Origin: CAYFZO01 sp965223735
GTDB taxonomy: Bacteria; Pseudomonadota; Gammaproteobacteria; Poriferisulfidales; Oxydemutatoraceae
Assembly (NCBI GenBank): GCA_965223735.1
Contig: OZ245010.1
Coordinates: 1,240,001-1,304,000, forward strand
Length of the DNA: 64,000 nt
Reading direction: 5' to 3'
Shown: one piece after another, positions 35,994 through 45,136 of the stretch
How the letters are laid out: each line of letters begins with the position of its first letter
How positions within the stretch are numbered: the stretch's first letter is position 1
The notes under the pieces: generated by a model
Seen by the model: the letters and a program-made list of their open reading frames with translations, nothing else
Told to the model about the DNA's origin: nothing
The model's database searches: none
Translations under genes and position numbers: made by a program

Positions 35994-36078
35994 GTCTGCA
36001 ATTATGGCATTACTGAAGAAACGAACCCCACATTATTCGCGGCCCGCGATCGTCAGGCGTTCGGGCAGCGCGCGTGCC

Positions 36079-36279
36079 TCAACCGCCGCCGATGGCATGA
36101 ACGATCTCCACTTCATCACCTTCCGCAAGACGCGCATTGGCGTGCTCGGCGCGCGGTATGACCTCGCGATTGACCTCGACCGCAACCCTGCGCTGCCCGA
36201 TGTTCAGGCGCTTGATCAGCACGGCGACCGTCAGGTCATCCGGCAGGGTTTCGACTTGTCCGTTGATACGTAACTCCAT
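36079..36279 (-). CDS. thiS: Sulfur carrier protein ThiS (duplicate, promoter-proximal copy)
   Basis: A 66-residue protein differing from the downstream copy by one residue. Three of the four nucleotide differences in the gene are synonymous, which suggests that both copies have been under selection or have duplicated recently. The duplicate is followed by the first 21 codons of thiG (from 36098), which end at TAA because the repeat junction falls there. It is divergent from thiO (90 bp apart). It is complete and ends in Gly-Gly, so it should be functional. Confidence 0.92.
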   Translation of the reverse strand: MELRINGQVETLPDDLTVAVLIKRLNIGQRRVAVEVNREVIPRAEHANARLAEGDEVEIVHAIGGG

Positions 36280-36369
36280 GTCTGCAATTATGGCATCACT
36301 GAAGAAGCGAACCATACCTTTTAGCGGCAGCCTTGAAGCCATGTCCCTGAATTCCTGCCTCGGCAAGCG

Positions 36370-37461
36370 GTGCGCGACGCGCTGATCATCGGCGGCGGCA
36401 TCATCGGCCTGACCGCCGCGCTCGAACTGCAACAGCGCGGCTTCGCCGTGACCCTGCTGGAAAAAGGGCGCCCCGGCGACGGCGCGTCGGGTGCAGCGGG
36501 CGGCGTTCTGTCGCCGCTGCAACCATGGCGCAACGACGCCGTCACGATGCAGCTGCACTCGCTGTCGCTGTCCCGCTACCGGCATCTGCTCGACGACTTG
36601 CAGGTGCAGGGCGAGTCCGTGCTCCTGACCGAAAACGGGCTGCTGTGTCTTGCACCGGACCAGACGCACGCCGCTTCGGATTGGGCGGAAACGCAGGGCC
36701 GGCTATTCATCGAACTCGATGCCGAAGCCCTCGCGGGCGAAGAACCCGCGCTCGACGCGGAGGCGGCTTTTCTATTCCCGCAGGTGTGCCAGCTCGAACC
36801 TGGGGCATTGCTTGGCGCGCTCGCGCGCACGGCCGAACGCCGCGGCATCTGCATCCGCGAACATTGCGCGGCGCGTGCAATGGAAGTGAAGAAAGAACGC
36901 GCCTCGGGCGTACACACCGACGCCGGGTTCATCGCCGCAGACGTCGTCGTCGTATGCGCCGGCGCCTGGCTGACATCGCTACTGCCCGAATGGCTGCCAC
37001 GCCCTGAAATCCGGCCGGTGCGCGGGCAGATCATCGAATACGCTGCCGAGACTGGGCTGTTGCGTCACATTGTGTCGAGCGAGGCGCCCGAAACCGGGCG
37101 ATGCCATTACCTGATCCCGCGGCCTGACGGGCACCTTCTCGTCGGCAGCACGCTTGAGCACTGCGGCTTTGACAATTCAATCACCGCAGAAGCGCGCGCC
37201 GAATTGGCCGGCTTCGCCGAGCGCCTGGTGCCGGCGCTGACACGGCACTCGATCAGCCGCCAGTGGGCAGGGTTGCGTCCCGCGCCGGCGCGCGCCGTGC
37301 CGCTCATCGGCGCGCACCCCGACGTTGCCAACCTGTTCATCAGCGGCGGCCATTACCGCAACGGCATCTCGCTGGCCCCGGCCTCAGCCCTGCTTCTGGC
37401 GCAACTGATCTGCGCAGAAGAAACCGCGATGGACATGAAAGCCTTCGAGATCAACGGGTAA
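36370..37461 (+). CDS. thiO: Glycine oxidase ThiO
   Basis: A 363-residue FAD-dependent amine oxidase, read from GTG 36370. It has the dinucleotide-binding ALIIGGGIIGLTAALELQQR, GDGASGAAGGVLSPLQPW, VVVCAGAWLTSLLP and the C-terminal ISGGHYRNGISLAPASA. It oxidises glycine to the imine used by thiazole synthase. It is divergent from the thiS-thiS-thiG-trmB operon, so the whole thiazole branch sits together. Confidence 0.93.
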   Translation: MRDALIIGGGIIGLTAALELQQRGFAVTLLEKGRPGDGASGAAGGVLSPLQPWRNDAVTMQLHSLSLSRYRHLLDDLQVQGESVLLTENGLLCLAPDQTHAASDWAETQGRLFIELDAEALAGEEPALDAEAAFLFPQVCQLEPGALLGALARTAERRGICIREHCAARAMEVKKERASGVHTDAGFIAADVVVVCAGAWLTSLLPEWLPRPEIRPVRGQIIEYAAETGLLRHIVSSEAPETGRCHYLIPRPDGHLLVGSTLEHCGFDNSITAEARAELAGFAERLVPALTRHSISRQWAGLRPAPARAVPLIGAHPDVANLFISGGHYRNGISLAPASALLLAQLICAEETAMDMKAFEING

Positions 37462-37485
37462 TATATAATTCGACTTTTTCCGGTA

Positions 37486-37547
<62 letters not shown>

Positions 37548-37557
<10 letters not shown>

Positions 37558-37745
37558 ATTCTTAATGAAGGAAGTACATGGCATCCGTGCCGAAACCCCT
37601 GCGGCTTCGATACACTCCAGGACCGACATCCCTGTCCGTCCGTTCGCCGGGGAAATAGGCCGTTAAGGCCTATTTCCTTCCAGCCGGCTCACCCACCTCG
37701 CCGGCAATTCCCTAAACGGAAGTGCATGGCATCCATGCCCACTCA
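37548..37745 (+). repeat. Partial direct repeat of the tRNA-Thr 3' end (att-like)
   Basis: CTCGCCGGCAATTC at 37548-37561, which spans the tRNA 3' end, recurs exactly at 37697-37710. Weaker similarity continues to about 37594 and 37742 (GGAAGT.CATGGCATCC.TGCC). The 149-bp offset and tRNA location suggest a relic of integrase-type insertion at the tRNA. Confidence 0.6.
37651..37677. terminator. Perfect 11-bp hairpin after the tRNA
   Basis: GGAAATAGGCC pairs with GGCCTATTTCC around a GTTAA loop. No T run follows, but the position suits termination or processing of the tRNA transcript. Confidence 0.5.
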
Positions 37746-37831
37746 TTCGCTGGAGAAACAGGCAGTTACAGAGCAGGGGTGATATTTAGTGTGGATTAGC
37801 CACTTTACTAAATTTAGAGGGCAGGCATCCC

Positions 37832-39051
37832 ATGGTCGATTTCAGCAACCCATTTCGTCCCGGCGCGGGACACCCGCCGCCCTACCTCGCGGGCCGACAA
37901 ATGGAACGCGAAGAATTTCTGCGCCTGCTCAAACAACAGACCATTTTGGAAAACATGGTGCTGACCGGCCTTCGCGGCGTCGGCAAAACTGCGTTACTGG
38001 ATTCATTCAAACCGGTGGCAATGGGAAACGACTGGTTATAGGTTGGCACAGATCTGTCAGAATCCACCAGTCTCAACGAAGAACATATCGCCATCAGGAT
38101 CTGCACCGGCCTGGCCATACACACTTCCGGCATCACGATACAGGAGCAAACATCTACAGGCGTCGGGTTTACCGCACCAAGCAAACAGAGCGTGCAGACA
38201 CTGGATTACGAGACATTAACGTACATTTATGAGAACACGCCCGGGCTTGCATTGGACAAATTAAAAGCCGTGCTTGAAGAATCCTGGGAAGTCATTTCCG
38301 CCGCTGAAACAAAGCGCGGCGTGGTATTCGCTTATGACGAGGCACAAAATCTGACCGACCATGCGGAGCAAAGTCACTATCCGCTTGCGTTGCTCCTCGA
38401 TGCGTTCCAATCCATCCAGAAAAAAGGCATTCCCTTTATGCTGATACTGGCCGGGTTGCCCACCTTATTCCCCAAACTTGTACAGTCGCGCACTTTCTCC
38501 GAACGCATGTTCCGGGTCCTGTCCCTGAACCGCCTGACGGACGATGAAAGCCGCGATGCCATAAAAAAGCCCATTGCCGACGCCAACTGTCCGGTAAAAC
38601 TGAGCGAGCATTGGGTAAACACCATCGTTGAGATGTCCGGCGGCTATCCTTACTTCATCCAGTTCATCTGCAAGAAAGTTTATGACGTCGCCATCCAAAA
38701 GAAGAGCCAAGGGGAACCGCTGTCGATTCCGGTCAAAGAAATCGAACAAACCTTGATGTTGACTTCTTCGCCGGGCGCTGGGCGCGGGCGACCGGCCGTC
38801 AGCGCGAACTGCTCACAGCCATTGCCCATCTGGAAAACCCTGAGCAGGAATTCAGTATCCAGAACATTGTCGGTGCTTCGCAATCTCTCGAGAAACCATT
38901 CAGCAGCAGCCATGCCAATCAGATGCTCAGCACTCTGAGTGATCAAGGGCTGGTCTTCAAGAACAGGCGCGGCAAATACGCTTTTGCCGTACCTCTGATG
39001 GAAAGGTTCATCAGGCGTCAATCGCCGATCAAGGATCAGGCCACAGGTTAA
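37832..39051 (+). pseudogene. AAA ATPase (orc/AAA_16-like), nonsense codon and frameshift
   Basis: The protein starts MVDFSNPFRPGAGHPPPYL with Walker A GLRGVGKTALL. TAG at 38039-38041 interrupts DWL(*)VGTDLSESTSL, where relatives have Trp, so TGG to TAG is likely. The same frame then carries Walker B FAYDEAQNL, ILAGLPTLFPKL and GGYPYFIQF. Near 38757 the frame shifts by one base; the next frame reads DVDFFAGRWARATGRQRELL and ends with a winged-helix-like FSSSHANQMLSTLSDQGLV at TAA 39049-39051. An intact version would have about 405 residues. Such solitary ATPases are common on genomic islands; function unknown. Confidence 0.82.
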
Positions 39052-39079
39052 TGCACCATGCAGGCGTTGCCGATAATTC

Positions 39080-39400
39080 TCAAGACCTCAGCTGCTCCGG
39101 GGAAAACAGAGGCTCTGCAAAACGATCAATATGTTCTTTCAGGGGGCGATGGCCCACAAGGTGATACGCGTTGATATCCACTTTATACGGCAGGCTGCTT
39201 TCATAAAAACAAGTCCACAAACGATCGGCCGTCTCCTCATCAAGGTCGCCATAAAGCACCAGGTCTATGTCCGAGTGACGTTTGTAAGAACTTTTTGCCC
39301 GGGAACCAAACAACGATACGGATTCAACGGCGGGCGCAAATTCCCGGATGATATCCTTGATCAACTGCAATTGTTCGTCGCCCAACCCGTGATCATTCAT
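39080..39400 (-). CDS. MNT-type nucleotidyltransferase (putative MntA-like antitoxin)
   Basis: A 106-residue minimal nucleotidyltransferase starting MNDHGLGDEQLQLI. The catalytic motif is SLFGSRAKSSYKRHSDIDLVLYG (GSxA and DxD). In HEPN/MNT toxin-antitoxin pairs, such proteins inactivate the HEPN partner, in studied cases by adenylylation. The ATG lies 8 bp inside the end of the HEPN gene, so translation is coupled. A longer start at 39409 or 39436 is possible. Confidence 0.88.
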   Translation of the reverse strand: MNDHGLGDEQLQLIKDIIREFAPAVESVSLFGSRAKSSYKRHSDIDLVLYGDLDEETADRLWTCFYESSLPYKVDINAYHLVGHRPLKEHIDRFAEPLFSPEQLRS

Positions 39401-39822
39401 CGTCAACATTGATGTATTCCTCGGACAGCTTTTCATACAACTCGCCGAAGCAGTTTAAATATCTTGTTTCTATTTTTCTGATAGCCGATTCGAATTTCTT
39501 GAAATCATACGTGTGGCTCATTTTATCGCGTGCGTCCAGAGCGTTCATCCAGCCTTCTCCATCCGATATGAGTTTTGCGCCGACGGCTTCCTTTAACACG
39601 GCTCTGGGGGTGATCTGCCTGAGCACGACATTCTGGCTTTCCAAATAATCATTGATCGTTTTCCACGACAATTCCATGCAATACCCAAATCGCCGGATCA
39701 TGCCTTCTTTGGACAATTGATCCTTGGCCACTTTGACTCTCTTCCGCCGCCTCTTGCAGCAAAAAATACGCCCTTTTGAAATTATCAAATCGATATTGCC
39801 ATCGTTTTTTCTCTTCCGTCAT
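39393..39822 (-). pseudogene. HEPN / nucleotidyltransferase substrate-binding protein, frameshifted
   Basis: ATG 39822, preceded by GGAGGTGAG, starts MTEEKKRWQYRFDNFKRAYF and LLQEAAEES. Near 39745 the homology moves one frame to VKVAKDQLSKEGMIRRFGYC and continues ELSWKTINDYL, RDKMSHTYDF to the stop at 39393. Removing one base in GAAGAGAGTC rejoins them into a ~141-residue HEPN protein. RDKMSHTY corresponds to the RxxxxH-type HEPN motif region. The would-be toxin is thus broken, while its antitoxin remains intact. Confidence 0.8.
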
Positions 39823-39863
39823 ATTCTCACCTCCACTGCCTCGCTCCGAATTCACCGGGGTGA

Positions 39864-40085
39864 CAAAGCGATCCTGTCAGGGAGTTATATAACCTAGGTA
39901 TTCAACGCGGCGTTCACATCCATGTTGTCCCGGTGACCACGCTTGACGCGGCGAAGCTTGTCTTGCGCCTTGCGGCTGAAATTGCCGATGGCACCGAATA
40001 TGTAAAAGCAGCTGCCGTGATACAGCGCATCACCTCTAAGAGGAAACCCGTCGCGCAGGCTTTTCATCAACTCACTCAGATGTGA
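39864..40085 (+). pseudogene. Possible gene fragment of unknown type
   Basis: A startless open stretch of 73 codons reads plausibly as protein (ELYNLGIQRGVHIHVVPVTT, LDAAKLVLRLAAEIADGTEY). It ends at TGA 40083-40085, overlapping the 3' end of the convergent glycosyltransferase gene. I do not recognise it. Confidence 0.22.
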
Positions 40086-41875
40086 ACGACCCTCAGGCCG
40101 GGCAATCCGCAGGGGCTGTACCCCATCCCCTTCGCCATCCTCGCAAGCCCTTCGGCCTCGATATGAAAATCAACGGCGCAAGCGGGATACACCAGGCCCT
40201 GGCGATGAATATCAGCGCGTACCAGCAACACCGTGCCACCGACGCCATCGACCTCAACTCGCTCCCGGTTGGTGAATTCTCCGAGATAACGGCGGCCATA
40301 ACCTATCGGCGGCTGCAGAATGCCATCGCATATATACCTCGACCAATCGAGTTGATCCGCGTTGTCGTCTAAAACGAACGTGTTGAGATCAAACGTATCG
40401 CCATCGGGTTTGACGCAATGCGGCACGACGATGTTTTCCTCCGCGGACAGCAGGCGCTCGATCATATCGGCGGGCCAACTCAACAAGCCGGCATCCATCC
40501 ACAACACCCAATCCTCATCGCGCAGCGCCGAAAACATCAGCAGGTTCCGGCTTCTGGCAAGAATTGAACGGCGCGTAAATTGTTCGCCTCCCGCCCCCCA
40601 CAGACGAGACGGGCGATAGCCGAGATCCTGTTTGAACAGCTCGACCCGTTCATAGCGCTCGCGCAACACAGGCAACATTTTTTCGATCTCCCCGTACGTA
40701 TCATCGTCGCTGTCGCTTTCAAGAAATGCCAGAGACAATTTGTCTTTGGGATACGTCGCCGCATCCAGGTTATCGATAAACCGCTGCAAGTGTGGTGTGG
40801 CATTTTTCACCGGCGCCAGCACCAGAACACGGGGCAGGGAATCCGGGCTCCCCGACGCGGGCGGCGGCACTGAACGCGCCAGCGCGTCTTCATCGCGCTG
40901 CGCAACGCCGGCAGACCCGGTCGCGTGTTCGTCAAGTTCGACGGCAAACTCTTTTTGCAGATCAATCAGCACGCGGTCATAGTCGCTTCCTTTGTAACAC
41001 TTGGAGGCTCTTTCCCAGATTTTCACAAAATGATCTTCATCCCATGTGTTGTTACCGTGAAAGATATAGACATACAGGTCCGGCTTGTCGCACAGCACAA
41101 CTTCCGCTTCTCTGACCACGTCGTTGCACAACGGAGTATCTTCACCTTTCTCCAAAGCCTGATAACTGCCGATCTTTTCTTTTTTAATGACCATCGTGTT
41201 CTCCAGCAGCCTGTAGGCCGAAATGCCGAGACACCGTCGGCCGGGAAACCACAACATCTGTCGGTGAAGAAATGCGGCGTCGGCGTGCAGCGCTGCGATG
41301 GACACCAGTTGTGACATCAGCCGGTCGGGGTGCGATATATCGTCGTCGTCCCATTGCGACACATAGTCGCCCCGCGCGGCCTGCAGCGATATCTCCCGCA
41401 GTTCCCCCAGCGGCTTGCCTTCATCGGCAAGCCTCATGAACTGGATTTGCGGGTCGCGCAAGGAACCGACCCACCGCTCAAGATCATCACAGGGGTCATC
41501 GTCGATGATGACCAGCTCCTTGTTCGGATAGGTCTGTTTGAGGAAACAGTTGACGGATCTCCGGGCAAGATCAAAGCGCTCACGCGTTACCATCAAACAC
41601 GACACCAGCGGATAACCCTTTTTTTCGAGCGCCGCACGCGCCGAAGCAAGATCAACCATCGCGCGCGTGATGCAGTCTCCGCCGGACATTTTTTCAACCC
41701 ACATTTGTCCGGCTTTTTCTCCGCCGCCGACAGACGAGATTCGCGACGACAAGCCCATGCCGAGGTACAGCACATAGCGGAACGCCTGATCCGGCCGCAC
41801 CAGCACATAGATGCGCCTGAGCCAGGGCCTGACGCCCGCGAGGATCCGCTTCAGGGTGCTTTCAGTTTTTTTCAC
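40076..41875 (-). CDS. Bimodular glycosyltransferase: GT2 domain fused to an Anp1-like (GT62) domain
   Basis: A 599-residue protein. Residues ~85-320 form a GT-A family 2 domain (VSCLMVTRERFDLARRSVNC, IIDDDP, and the DxD-bearing QWDDDDISHPDRLMSQL). Residues ~350-599 match the Anp1 family known from yeast mannan synthesis (VLVLAPVKNATPHLQRFIDN, ESDSDDDTY, ARSRNLLMFSAL, DEDWVLWMDAGLLSWP, VVPHCVKPDGDTFDLNTF). It probably builds a surface glycan using two sugar-transfer sites. It ends 3 bp after xthA2 begins its downstream unit, with no glycan operon around it. Domain naming is from recalled motifs. Confidence 0.85.
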   Translation of the reverse strand: MKKTESTLKRILAGVRPWLRRIYVLVRPDQAFRYVLYLGMGLSSRISSVGGGEKAGQMWVEKMSGGDCITRAMVDLASARAALEKKGYPLVSCLMVTRERFDLARRSVNCFLKQTYPNKELVIIDDDPCDDLERWVGSLRDPQIQFMRLADEGKPLGELREISLQAARGDYVSQWDDDDISHPDRLMSQLVSIAALHADAAFLHRQMLWFPGRRCLGISAYRLLENTMVIKKEKIGSYQALEKGEDTPLCNDVVREAEVVLCDKPDLYVYIFHGNNTWDEDHFVKIWERASKCYKGSDYDRVLIDLQKEFAVELDEHATGSAGVAQRDEDALARSVPPPASGSPDSLPRVLVLAPVKNATPHLQRFIDNLDAATYPKDKLSLAFLESDSDDDTYGEIEKMLPVLRERYERVELFKQDLGYRPSRLWGAGGEQFTRRSILARSRNLLMFSALRDEDWVLWMDAGLLSWPADMIERLLSAEENIVVPHCVKPDGDTFDLNTFVLDDNADQLDWSRYICDGILQPPIGYGRRYLGEFTNRERVEVDGVGGTVLLVRADIHRQGLVYPACAVDFHIEAEGLARMAKGMGYSPCGLPGLRVVHI

Positions 41876-41878
41876 GCC

Positions 41879-42652
41879 CTACCCACAATTGAATTCGGCG
41901 ACGACCGGCGTGTGGTCGGACGGGCGCTCCCAGGCGCGCGGCTCCTTATCCACAAACGCGGCGCGGCAGCACAAAGCCATCGCCCGACTGGCGAGGATCA
42001 GGTCAATGCGCAGTCCGTGGTTGTGGCGGAAGCCGCCGCCGCGATAGTCCCACCAACTGAACTCGGCGTCGGGCTGATCGAACAGGCGAAAGGTGTCGGT
42101 GAGACCGAGGTCAAACAGGCCGCTCAGGGCGGTGCGTTCGGCGTCGCTGCACATGATCCTGTCCGCCCACAGCGCGGGGTCGTGCACGTCCTCGTCCGCC
42201 GGGGCAATGTTGAAATCACCGAGCACAAGCACGCGCTCGTGGCGCGCGAGCTCGCCTTTGACAAACGCTGTTGCTGCCTTCAACCAGTCAAGTTTGAACG
42301 CATATTTTTCGGAACCCACTTCCCTGCCTTGCACGACGTACAGATTGATTACGCGCACCCCGCCGATCGTCGCAGCAAGAAGACGCTTCTGTTCAATATC
42401 GAGCCCTGCCGCCTCAGTGACGACGCCGTCAATCCCGGTGTTGCGGCTCAGCACAGCGACGCCGTTGTAAGTTTCCTGACCACAATAAGCAACGCGGTAG
42501 CCGAGGTTCTCGATCTCGGTTTTCGGAAACCTGTCGTCCTGCACCTTGGTTTCCTGCAACGCAAGCACATCCACTTCGGCGGCTGCAAGCCAGTCGTGCA
42601 GGTGCGGCAACCGCACTCTGAGTGAATTAACGTTCCAGGAAGCGACTTTCAC
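41879..42652 (-). CDS. Second exonuclease III family protein
   Basis: A 257-residue protein starting MKVASWNVNSLRVRLPHLHD. It has LALQETKVQ, YNGVAVLSR, GDFNIAPADEDVHDP, the RIDLILAS segment and terminal SDHTPVVAEF. It is closer to the E. coli XthA/ExoA type than the copy at 10490-11275. It should act on abasic sites and 3' blocks. It is followed 3 bp later by the glycosyltransferase gene, so the two may share a transcript. Confidence 0.93.
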   Translation of the reverse strand: MKVASWNVNSLRVRLPHLHDWLAAAEVDVLALQETKVQDDRFPKTEIENLGYRVAYCGQETYNGVAVLSRNTGIDGVVTEAAGLDIEQKRLLAATIGGVRVINLYVVQGREVGSEKYAFKLDWLKAATAFVKGELARHERVLVLGDFNIAPADEDVHDPALWADRIMCSDAERTALSGLFDLGLTDTFRLFDQPDAEFSWWDYRGGGFRHNHGLRIDLILASRAMALCCRAAFVDKEPRAWERPSDHTPVVAEFNCG

Positions 42653-42721
42653 GGCAGGTCATGAGGCAGCGACATCGGTTGCCTGTCGGGATATGCGAGA
42701 TCAAAGCGTCGGCACAGCCGA

Positions 42722-45136
42722 TCAGATGTCGAGATTGCTTACCTGCAACGCGTTGGTTTCGATAAACCGGCGACGCTCGTCAACGCGGTCGCCCATCAGG
42801 GTGTCGAACACGTCGTTCGCGGTTTGAAAATTCTCAACCTTCACCTCGACCAAGCGGCGGGTTTCGGGGTTCATCGTCGTGTCCCACAACTGGTCGGGAT
42901 TCATCTCGCCGAGCCCCTTGTAGCGTTGTATCGTCTGCCCTCTGCTCGCCTCGGCCATCAGCCACCGCGCTGCTTCGTCAAAACGCGAGACCGCCGCGCC
43001 CGCTTCACCGTACTCGACGCGCGCGCCTTCCTTGAGCAGGTCGTGCGTGTCCTCAGCCAGTTTGCGCATGCCCTTGAACTCCGCCGACAGGAAAAACTCG
43101 CGGCTGTAAGTGTCCACGTGCTCAAGGCCATGCACATTGCGCTTGATTTGCAATGTATGGCCGTCGCCGTTGTTTGCCTTGCGCACTCCAAAGCTGTATT
43201 CCTCACCCGCGTCGGCCACCTCGCGCAACGCCGTGAGCAGGCCCTCGGCCCACACCGTCAGCGTCGCCGCGTCGTCCACCCCGGTTCCAATCCCGCCGTT
43301 CCCCAGCGGCGCGATGAACGGCATCTGCTCGAGTGTCCGCATCTCGTGGCGCCGCGACAGCCGGTGCGCCGCTTCCAGCGTCGCGTGGCAGCGCTCGATC
43401 AGCCCTTTCAACTCGGCGCCCTCAATCGGTTTGGCATCCAGCGCCGGACGGACGCGCCCGCCGTCGAGCACGGTCTCGAGCAGGTAGGCGGCGAGTTCCT
43501 GCTCATCTTTGACGTAGTGCTCGCGCTTGCTTTTCTTGACCTTGTAAAGCGGCGGCAACGCAATATACAAATGGCCGCGCTCGACGAGTTCGCGCATGCG
43601 CCGGTAGAACAGCGTGAGCAGCAACGTGCGGATGTGCGAGCCATCGACGTCGGCGTCGGTCATGATGATGATGCGGTGATAACGCACTTTGTCGGGCGTG
43701 TACTCCTCACCGATGCCACAGCCGAGCGCGGTGATCAAGGTGCCGATCTCCGCCGACGCGAGCATCTTGTCGAGGCGCGCACGCTCGACGTTCAGGATCT
43801 TGCCCTTGAGCGGCAGGATCGCCTGCGTCCGCCGATCACGCGCCTGTTTTGCCGAGCCGCCCGCCGAGTCACCCTCGACCAGAAACAACTCACAGTCGGC
43901 GGGGTTCTTCTCCTGGCAGTCGGCGAGTTTGCCGGGCAGTCCCGCGATGTCCAAGAGACCCTTGCGCCGTGTCATGTCGCGCGCTTTGCGCGCTGCCTCG
44001 CGCGCACGCGCCGCTTCAATCACTTTCGCGATGATCGCCTTCGCCTCGGCGGGACGCTCAAGCAGAAAGTCCTGCAACTGCTTGCCGACCGCGGTCTCGA
44101 CCGGCTTTCTGACTTCCGACGACACCAGTTTGCCCTTCGTCTGAGACGAGAACTTCGGGTCGGCTACCTTGATCGACAGCACCGCGGTCAGGCCTTCGCG
44201 CATGTCGTCCCCCGACATCGGGACCTTCTCTCTCTTTAGTATGCCTTCCTTCTCGGCATAGTTGTTCAAGGTGCGCGTCAGGGCCGCCCTGAAGGCGGCG
44301 AGATGGGTGCCGCCATCGCTTTGCGGAATGTTATTGGTGTAACAGCACACGGTCTCCTGATAACTGTTGCTCCACTGCATCGCAACCTCGACGCCGATAC
44401 CGTTCTGCTCGCCGCTGAAGTAGAAGATCGTCGGGTGCAACGTCGTGCGCCCGCCGCTGAGATACTCGACAAACGCCCGCACGCCGCCGGTATATGCAAA
44501 TTCCTCGCTCTGGCCGGTGCGGGCGTCGGTGATCGAGATCGAGACACCGGAATTCAAAAATGCCAGCTCGCGCAACCGCGCGGCGATGCGGTCGAAATGA
44601 AAATCGGTGTTGGTGAATACGTCGTGGCTTGGAACGAACCTGACGCTGGTGCCGGCCTCGTCGGTTGCGCCGTCTTCTTTCAACGGATACACCGGCTCAC
44701 CCATCTTGTATTCTTGGCGATACACTTTGCCGTCCCGATATACGACCAGTTCAAGGTCTTCCGACAACGCGTTCACGACCGACACACCGACGCCATGCAG
44801 GCCGCCCGACACCTTGTAGGCGTTCTCGTCGAATTTGCCGCCGGCGTGCAGCGTCGTCATGATCACCTCCGCCGCCGAACGCTTCTCCTCGGGATGGATG
44901 TCCACCGGGATGCCGCGGCCGTTGTCGCGCACGGTGACCGAGCCATCTTCGGCAATGCACACCTCAATTCTGTCACAATAGCCTGCAAGCGCCTCGTCAA
45001 TCGAGTTATCCACGACCTCAAACACCATGTGGTGCAGACCGGTGCCGTCGCCGGTGTCACCGATATACATCCCCGGCCGCTTGCGGACGGCTTCAAGACC
45101 TTTCAGAACCTTGATATTGGAAGAGTCGTATGCCAT
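42722..45136 (-). CDS. gyrB: DNA gyrase subunit B
   Basis: An 804-residue type IIA topoisomerase ATPase subunit. It has the GHKL motifs EVVDNSIDEALAGYCD and DNGRGIPVD, GLHGVGVSVVNALS, the Toprim motif FLVEGDSAGGSAKQARDRR with TDADVDGSHIRTLLL, and the C-terminal QRYKGLGEMNPDQLWDTTM. The length includes the gammaproteobacterial Toprim insertion. It lies in the origin cluster dnaA-dnaN-recF-gyrB but with an unusually wide 640-bp gap to recF. Confidence 0.98.
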   Translation of the reverse strand: MAYDSSNIKVLKGLEAVRKRPGMYIGDTGDGTGLHHMVFEVVDNSIDEALAGYCDRIEVCIAEDGSVTVRDNGRGIPVDIHPEEKRSAAEVIMTTLHAGGKFDENAYKVSGGLHGVGVSVVNALSEDLELVVYRDGKVYRQEYKMGEPVYPLKEDGATDEAGTSVRFVPSHDVFTNTDFHFDRIAARLRELAFLNSGVSISITDARTGQSEEFAYTGGVRAFVEYLSGGRTTLHPTIFYFSGEQNGIGVEVAMQWSNSYQETVCCYTNNIPQSDGGTHLAAFRAALTRTLNNYAEKEGILKREKVPMSGDDMREGLTAVLSIKVADPKFSSQTKGKLVSSEVRKPVETAVGKQLQDFLLERPAEAKAIIAKVIEAARAREAARKARDMTRRKGLLDIAGLPGKLADCQEKNPADCELFLVEGDSAGGSAKQARDRRTQAILPLKGKILNVERARLDKMLASAEIGTLITALGCGIGEEYTPDKVRYHRIIIMTDADVDGSHIRTLLLTLFYRRMRELVERGHLYIALPPLYKVKKSKREHYVKDEQELAAYLLETVLDGGRVRPALDAKPIEGAELKGLIERCHATLEAAHRLSRRHEMRTLEQMPFIAPLGNGGIGTGVDDAATLTVWAEGLLTALREVADAGEEYSFGVRKANNGDGHTLQIKRNVHGLEHVDTYSREFFLSAEFKGMRKLAEDTHDLLKEGARVEYGEAGAAVSRFDEAARWLMAEASRGQTIQRYKGLGEMNPDQLWDTTMNPETRRLVEVKVENFQTANDVFDTLMGDRVDERRRFIETNALQVSNLDI

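Larger units (their letters stand above)
35748..36319 (-). repeat. 286-bp tandem duplication covering thiS and the thiG 5' end
   Basis: Units 35748-36033 and 36034-36319 lie head to tail with a 286-bp offset. I count four differences within thiS and a few near the outer end. The unit contains the thiS upstream region, thiS and the first thiG codons. Confidence 0.9.

Noticed and set aside
41946..41954. Perfect DnaA box TTATCCACA
   Set aside because: It is a single site inside the second exonuclease III gene and probably due to chance.
42824..44239. Long plus-strand frame opposite gyrB
   Set aside because: Arg/Gln-rich antisense shadow of gyrB, typical in GC-rich DNA.
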